Positions 60,590 through 64,000 of a DNA stretch of 64,000 bases are shown here, in pieces. The stretch comes from Liolophura sinensis (Eukaryota; Mollusca; Polyplacophora; Chitonida; Chitonidae). The translations under genes were made by a program, and so were the position numbers. The notes beneath the pieces were generated by a model. It was not told the origin of the DNA. It saw only the letters and a program-made list of their open reading frames with translations, and searched no databases. Each line of letters opens with the position of its first letter. Position 1 is the stretch's first letter. The stretch is taken from positions 21,244,955-21,308,954 of the forward strand of contig NC_088305.1 in the NCBI RefSeq assembly GCF_032854445.1, in the 5' to 3' direction.

Positions 60590-60680
60590 GAATCTCTTGC
60601 ATGTTGCTGCCTCGCTTGACCCTCAGAACTGAGAGATTAGAGCAAGGAAACGGAACTGGTTGGTATGGGGTATTATGTCT
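60590..60680 (+). mobile_element. SINE family B, internal fragment
   Basis: CTGCCTCGCTTGACCCTCAG, AACTGAGAGATTAGAGCAAG and GAAACGGAACT match the block at about 3240-3295 closely. No ends recognised. Confidence 0.65.
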
Positions 60681-61718
60681 GTTTTATGTATATACATTTG
60701 TTTCAAATATGAAGAGTACAAAGTTGGATAAGCCGTATACAACTCATGAATGATAAAATAAATCACGATATTATCAACATACCCTAGCCTTTACAAACAA
60801 CGATTATCACTAAATACTTTCAAGCCTATTTAATTTTGGAGGACCGAATCTAAAAGTATTTAAGCGTGAAGTTATACCACACATACACTGACGTCATGAT
60901 GGATCAGGTGACATCCGCACGTGACACTATATCTCCGCAAATTAGTCGCCTCCCGTAGCAATATCAATATATCAAAGGGCTTCAGCGGTTCAAAACCACG
61001 TAGTTATGAAGCTAGTCAATTGGAACTATATTGACAGATCAAGAATAAAAAGCCGTTAAGTAGACGCTGCGAGAAATTTTATTGTTCTGACCTCAATTGT
61101 GAGAAGGTGCGGCTGGAACGCCACCTGGGGATAATACGGATTGTGCGAGATCCGAATGCGTGAAATTGGTGGTAACCATATCGGCGGTGATTAGCCTTGA
61201 TTGATATCCAATATTCTGTTTGGGATCGGGTTGGGATCTCCCCCCTTCCCCTGTCTCTCTTCCTCTCTGATTTCCTTCCTCTAAGTACATGTCTTACTGT
61301 TAAGACAGATCCAACAACAGAATAGCATATTAGTGTCATAATCAGATGACTGACCCATAGATCGCGAGACAATATTATTATTTTATTATAATAATTATTC
61401 TGTGTTTCAGATCGTACTATTTTCAAAATTCAATGAAATCCAGATATAAATGTGCCAGCTATAGGGTATAGGAAAAGAGGCTCATTTGTACCACGTAATT
61501 TGTATATACATATATGTTCAGCGTGTATTCACAGCTAACAACATAGTGACAATGAAATAAATTGTTTAATTTTAAATTGTTTAAATTGTTTCGTCTGTTT
61601 CCGCGAAGACGCTGTTTTATAAATGAAAATTTAGAATGTAGATATTGTTTGCATTTAATATATAGAAAAGAGAATTTCCCTGCAAGTGGAAAAAAAAGTA
61701 AAAAGCTTTAGTGCTGAT
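60681..61718. other. Intron sequence, nothing identified
   Basis: A pyrimidine-rich + strand lies at about 61233-61285. Minus-strand frames at 61079-61426 have no motif. Confidence 0.5.
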
Positions 61719-61743
61719 CTGGTCATCTGACTCTGATGACCAG
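61719..61743. other. Perfect 9-bp inverted repeat, possible hairpin
   Basis: CTGGTCATC at 61719-61727 and GATGACCAG at 61735-61743 with a 7-base loop, about 400 bases before exon 2. Followed at about 61755-61805 by two copies of TTAGCTCTGAGGTGAAT. Confidence 0.7.
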
Positions 61744-61851
61744 GTGATTTAGCTTATTAGCTCTGAGGTGAATTAGCCTTTTAGCTCTGAGGTGAATAAG
61801 CTTATTTGTACAGCTTACATTTTTGAGCTGACACAAACTTTTCTCTCAGTG

Positions 61852-62112
61852 TGGCATTTAATGGCTTTTTGAAAACATGGCCCCTGTCAGAAAATATACA
61901 TGTAGTGTTCTGTCCATTTCACAGACTAGTTTTAAGTACGTAGATGTGGTGATTGCAGTGGGCATTTACTGCCTTTTTGAATATGCATATATACCCTATA
62001 TTAGAAAATATATACATGTAGCATCCTGAGAATTTGTGTTAAGAGTGTACTTGTGGCGATTGTAATTGCCATTAAATGTCGTCTTTTTTTTTAAAGTGGT
62101 CATATATACATG
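61852..62112. repeat. About 108-bp imperfect tandem repeat ending just before exon 2
   Basis: Three successive, shortening copies: GCATTTAATGGCTTTTTGAA at 61855, GCATTTACTGCCTTTTTGAA at about 61965, and CCATTAAATGTCGTCTTTTT at about 62070. The first two share AGAAAATATACATGTAG-type blocks and a GTGGNGATTG block. The third ends about 30 bases before the exon 2 acceptor. Confidence 0.7.
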
Positions 62113-62143
62113 ATTTGTATCGCCGATGTTTTATTTCTTGCAG

Positions 62144-62305
62144 TCAGAAGAGCCTATTACAAACAGAGATGTCCAGACTACCAACTAGAAATCGACGGTG
62201 AATGTTATGACGTTAATGTAGAAAAACTGGAAGCCGTACGCCGGACATTGTGCGCCTTCTTTAACGACCTGGGCGAGGAAGCTTCAAGGTTATGCGGCAG
62301 TTCAG
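62144..62305 (+). CDS. Exon 2 of the secreted or membrane protein: cysteine-containing extracellular segment
   Basis: A 162-base exon in phase 1 at both ends, preceded by TTTATTTCTTGCAG and followed by the donor GTAGGC. Joined to exon 1 it adds residues 29-82 and the first base of codon 83. The segment has four cysteines (C38, C49, C65, C79) spaced 10, 15 and 13 residues apart. It has a tyrosine-rich start (YYKQRC) and a charged, probably helical stretch from about E55 to L78. Residues R27-T-V-R30-R31 span the junction and fit a basic R-X-X-R cleavage site, which may or may not be used. Codon use is unbiased and unlike the low-complexity surroundings. I do not recognise the family. The even cysteine number and signal peptide suggest a disulfide-bonded ectodomain. 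Alternative: an exon of another transcript. The gene continues beyond the window. Confidence 0.7.
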
Positions 62306-62751
62306 GTAGGCGGATCTTTGGCCTTTACGTTCTGCATGCATTGTTTACTATTTTTATTATTATTATTATGCGCTGTGTATATGTACACGCTGTATTTGTA
62401 GTACAGTATCCCTAGGTGACCCTTAATCGATGTCTCGAGGTTTTGCACAGACGTCTAAATTATCAATATATGTACTGAACCAGGGGTCGCTTTGACAAAT
62501 CTTCGAACTGGAAGTTTACCTCCTTAAATGACGTCACTTTTTGAGGATATTGTATAAACTGCGTATATACGGATGGGGATATTTGCCTATATACGCAGTA
62601 TTATAACAATGATCTGAGTCGTTCGTACGACAACCATTTCAGAACCAGTAATTACGGGAAGCCGTTTTCCTATTTATATATATAAGCAAAAAAGAATTTT
62701 TCTTATGTACAATTCCTTTGTACATATGGGCAAACATTTGTATATAACGAC
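62306..62751 (+). other. Start of intron 2
   Basis: Begins GTAGGCGG. If retained, the reading frame would continue for 36 residues, much of them hydrophobic, to TAG at 62413-62415. Otherwise AT-rich with nothing identified. Confidence 0.5.
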
Positions 62752-62820
62752 AATTTATTTATTTGATTCGTGCTTTACGTCCTACTCAAGAGTATTTCAT
62801 TTATACGACGGCGGCAAACC
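62752..62820 (-). mobile_element. SINE family A, 3' fragment
   Basis: The + strand shows AATTTATTTATTTGATTCGT, GCTTTACGTCCTACTCAAGA, GTATTTCATTTATACGACGG, then breaks off. Confidence 0.8.
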
Positions 62821-62988
62821 GGTACATATCTATAAAAACTTCGGTATATTTGTGTGAAAAGTTTCGTACATAAATGTACAAATATTTTGCATATATCTAA
62901 AATAAATTTTTATCGGTATAAATGTATAGAAGATTTCAACATAAACACACTATAATTTTATATAATAACAATAAACATTGTTTTACAT

Positions 62989-63291
62989 AATATTATTATT
63001 ATTAGGGGCCTCCGTGGCTCAGTCGGTTAGCGCGCTAGCGCAGCGCAATGACCCAGGAGTCTCTCACCAATGCGGTCGCTGTGAGTTCAAGTCCAGCTCA
63101 TGCTGGCTTCCTCTCCGGCCGTAAGTGGGAAGGTCTGCTAGAAACCTGCGGATGGTCGTGGGTTCCCCCGGCCTCTGTCCGGTTTCCACCCACCATAATG
63201 CTGGCCGCCGTCGTATAAGTGAAATATTCTTGAGTGCAGCGTGAAACACCAATCAAATAAATAAATAAAATAAATAAATATTATTATTATT
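62989..63291 (+). mobile_element. SINE family A, full length, with a 15-bp target-site duplication
   Basis: The best copy in the window. AATATTATTATTATT at 62989-63003 and 63277-63291 flanks it, though the AT-rich sequence makes the exact border uncertain. Head GCCTCCGTGGCTCAGTCGGT then TAGCGCGC (A box), B box GTGAGTTCAAGTCCAGC near 63080, body, and GTATAAGTGAAATATTCTTG with an AAATAAATAAAT tail. The tRNA-like head implies RNA polymerase III transcription. Confidence 0.95.
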
Positions 63292-63424
63292 TTACAATAT
63301 TTTAAATCTGTACAAAAGAATCGGACATACCTACAATTGCTTTGCAAATGCGTATAAAAAAAATACCAAAATGACTTACCATAAGTATCTGTTGCCAACA
63401 GGAATTTTCTGATTAGCCAAAACG

Positions 63425-63578
63425 AACGTAGGAAGGTCTAGCCGCAACCTGTGAATGGTCGTGGGGTTTCCCCCGGGCTTTGCCGGTTTCCTCCCACCAT
63501 AATGCTGGCTGCCGTCGTGTAACTGAAATATTCTTGAATACGGCGTAAAATACCAATCAAATAAATAAATAAATCAAA
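63425..63578 (+). mobile_element. SINE family A, head-less copy
   Basis: GTAGGAAGGTCTAGCCGCAA, ATGGTCGTGGGGTTTCCCCC, CACCATAATGCTGGCTGCCG, TGAAATATTCTTGAATACGG and an AATAAATAAATAAAT tail. Confidence 0.9.
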
Positions 63579-64000
63579 AAATAAATATTAACCAAAATTA
63601 ACCAAAATTTAACTTAAATCAAGGGGCGCTTCTTTTCTAAGTGCTCAAAGTTGTTAACTTAGCCCATTTTGGATATTGGAATGGATTTAATAGAAACCAT
63701 GAGTTATGAATACTGAAAGCGTCTGTGCAAAACTGTGCGAGGCTTGACTTTTATCGTCTTCCTTATTTCACCGAAAAGCAACAATGCATCACATTTCTTG
63801 CTGTGTTACGAGATTATCCTCATGGATTACTTTTTCTGTATACCACAAGAAATTCTCAAAATTTACGCTTCAAGACGTGTTGCATGAAGTGCTTTGGCAG
63901 AAAAGGGGAGGTAATCTTTGATGGGAGTAAACGTTCGTTGAGTAAAACGGTGTATTATGATTGGTTCATGTGCTGGGTTTGTGGTTCACAGCGTCATTAA
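63579..64000. other. Intron 2 sequence at the right edge, nothing identified
   Basis: A + strand frame from 63725 runs to a TAA that is the last three bases of the window (63998-64000). It contains several Cys and Trp near its end but no recognisable domain, and no splice context supports it as an exon. Confidence 0.4.

Noticed and set aside
63004-63090. tRNA gene
   Set aside because: The A and B boxes belong to the head of a SINE with a tail and target-site duplication. No complete cloverleaf with a 3' acceptor follows.
63064-63398. Minus-strand frames with a YSRIFHLYDGG-type peptide, also seen near 24231, 30908 and 47722
   Set aside because: This recurring peptide is the reverse strand of SINE family A and not a gene family.
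63725-64000. 91-codon + strand frame ending exactly at the window edge
   Set aside because: It ends in a genuine TAA, has no splice context linking it to exon 2, and shows no recognisable motif.

Overview
This window is animal nuclear DNA, most likely from a lophotrochozoan and probably a mollusc. The evidence is spliced gene structure, very low coding density, many minisatellites, and dispersed tRNA-headed SINEs of a style I associate with molluscan genomes. The phylum is an inference and I do not name a species. There are no operons, bacterial genes, CRISPR arrays, rRNA genes or intact transposase or reverse-transcriptase genes that I can see.

The one gene I can defend is on the + strand. 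Exon 1 is coding at 11276-11360. It has an in-frame upstream stop, a good start context, a clear signal peptide and a strong GT donor, and it sits at the end of a CpG-richer stretch (about 10181-11275) that looks like promoter plus 5' UTR. The next coding exon I can see is at 62144-62305. It has a pyrimidine-rich acceptor and a GT donor, is phase 1 at both ends, and encodes a cysteine-containing extracellular-type segment. The two join in frame across about 50.8 kb. The protein is a secreted or membrane precursor that I cannot assign to a family, and its 3' part lies beyond the window.

Layout: 1-10180 is upstream sequence with a 66-bp satellite at the left edge, a 23-bp array, SINE copies and a dispersed repeat. 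10181-11360 is promoter, 5' UTR and exon 1. 11361-62143 is a giant intron. It carries about a dozen tandem arrays (29, 42, 43, 20, 54, 20, 67, 90, 41 and 48 bp units plus long AT tracts), most of the SINE copies, two MITE-like inverted-repeat elements, two dispersed-repeat pairs, and several repeat-free islands with clustered palindromic binding-site-like motifs. 62144-64000 is exon 2 and the start of the next intron, with three more SINE copies.

The observations most worth following are: the split secreted gene with its giant first intron; an opposed pair of CTCF-like motifs at 32587-32640; an overlapping double palindrome with two forkhead cores at 42033-42070; a homeodomain and NK-2-like cluster at 26425-26595; a MITE family with long terminal inverted repeats (38056-38424, with a relative at about 28440-28690); two SINE families sharing a related 3' module; and satellites with readable higher-order structure. 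I did not find a convincing new multi-gene system, and nothing here could be checked by search or expression data.
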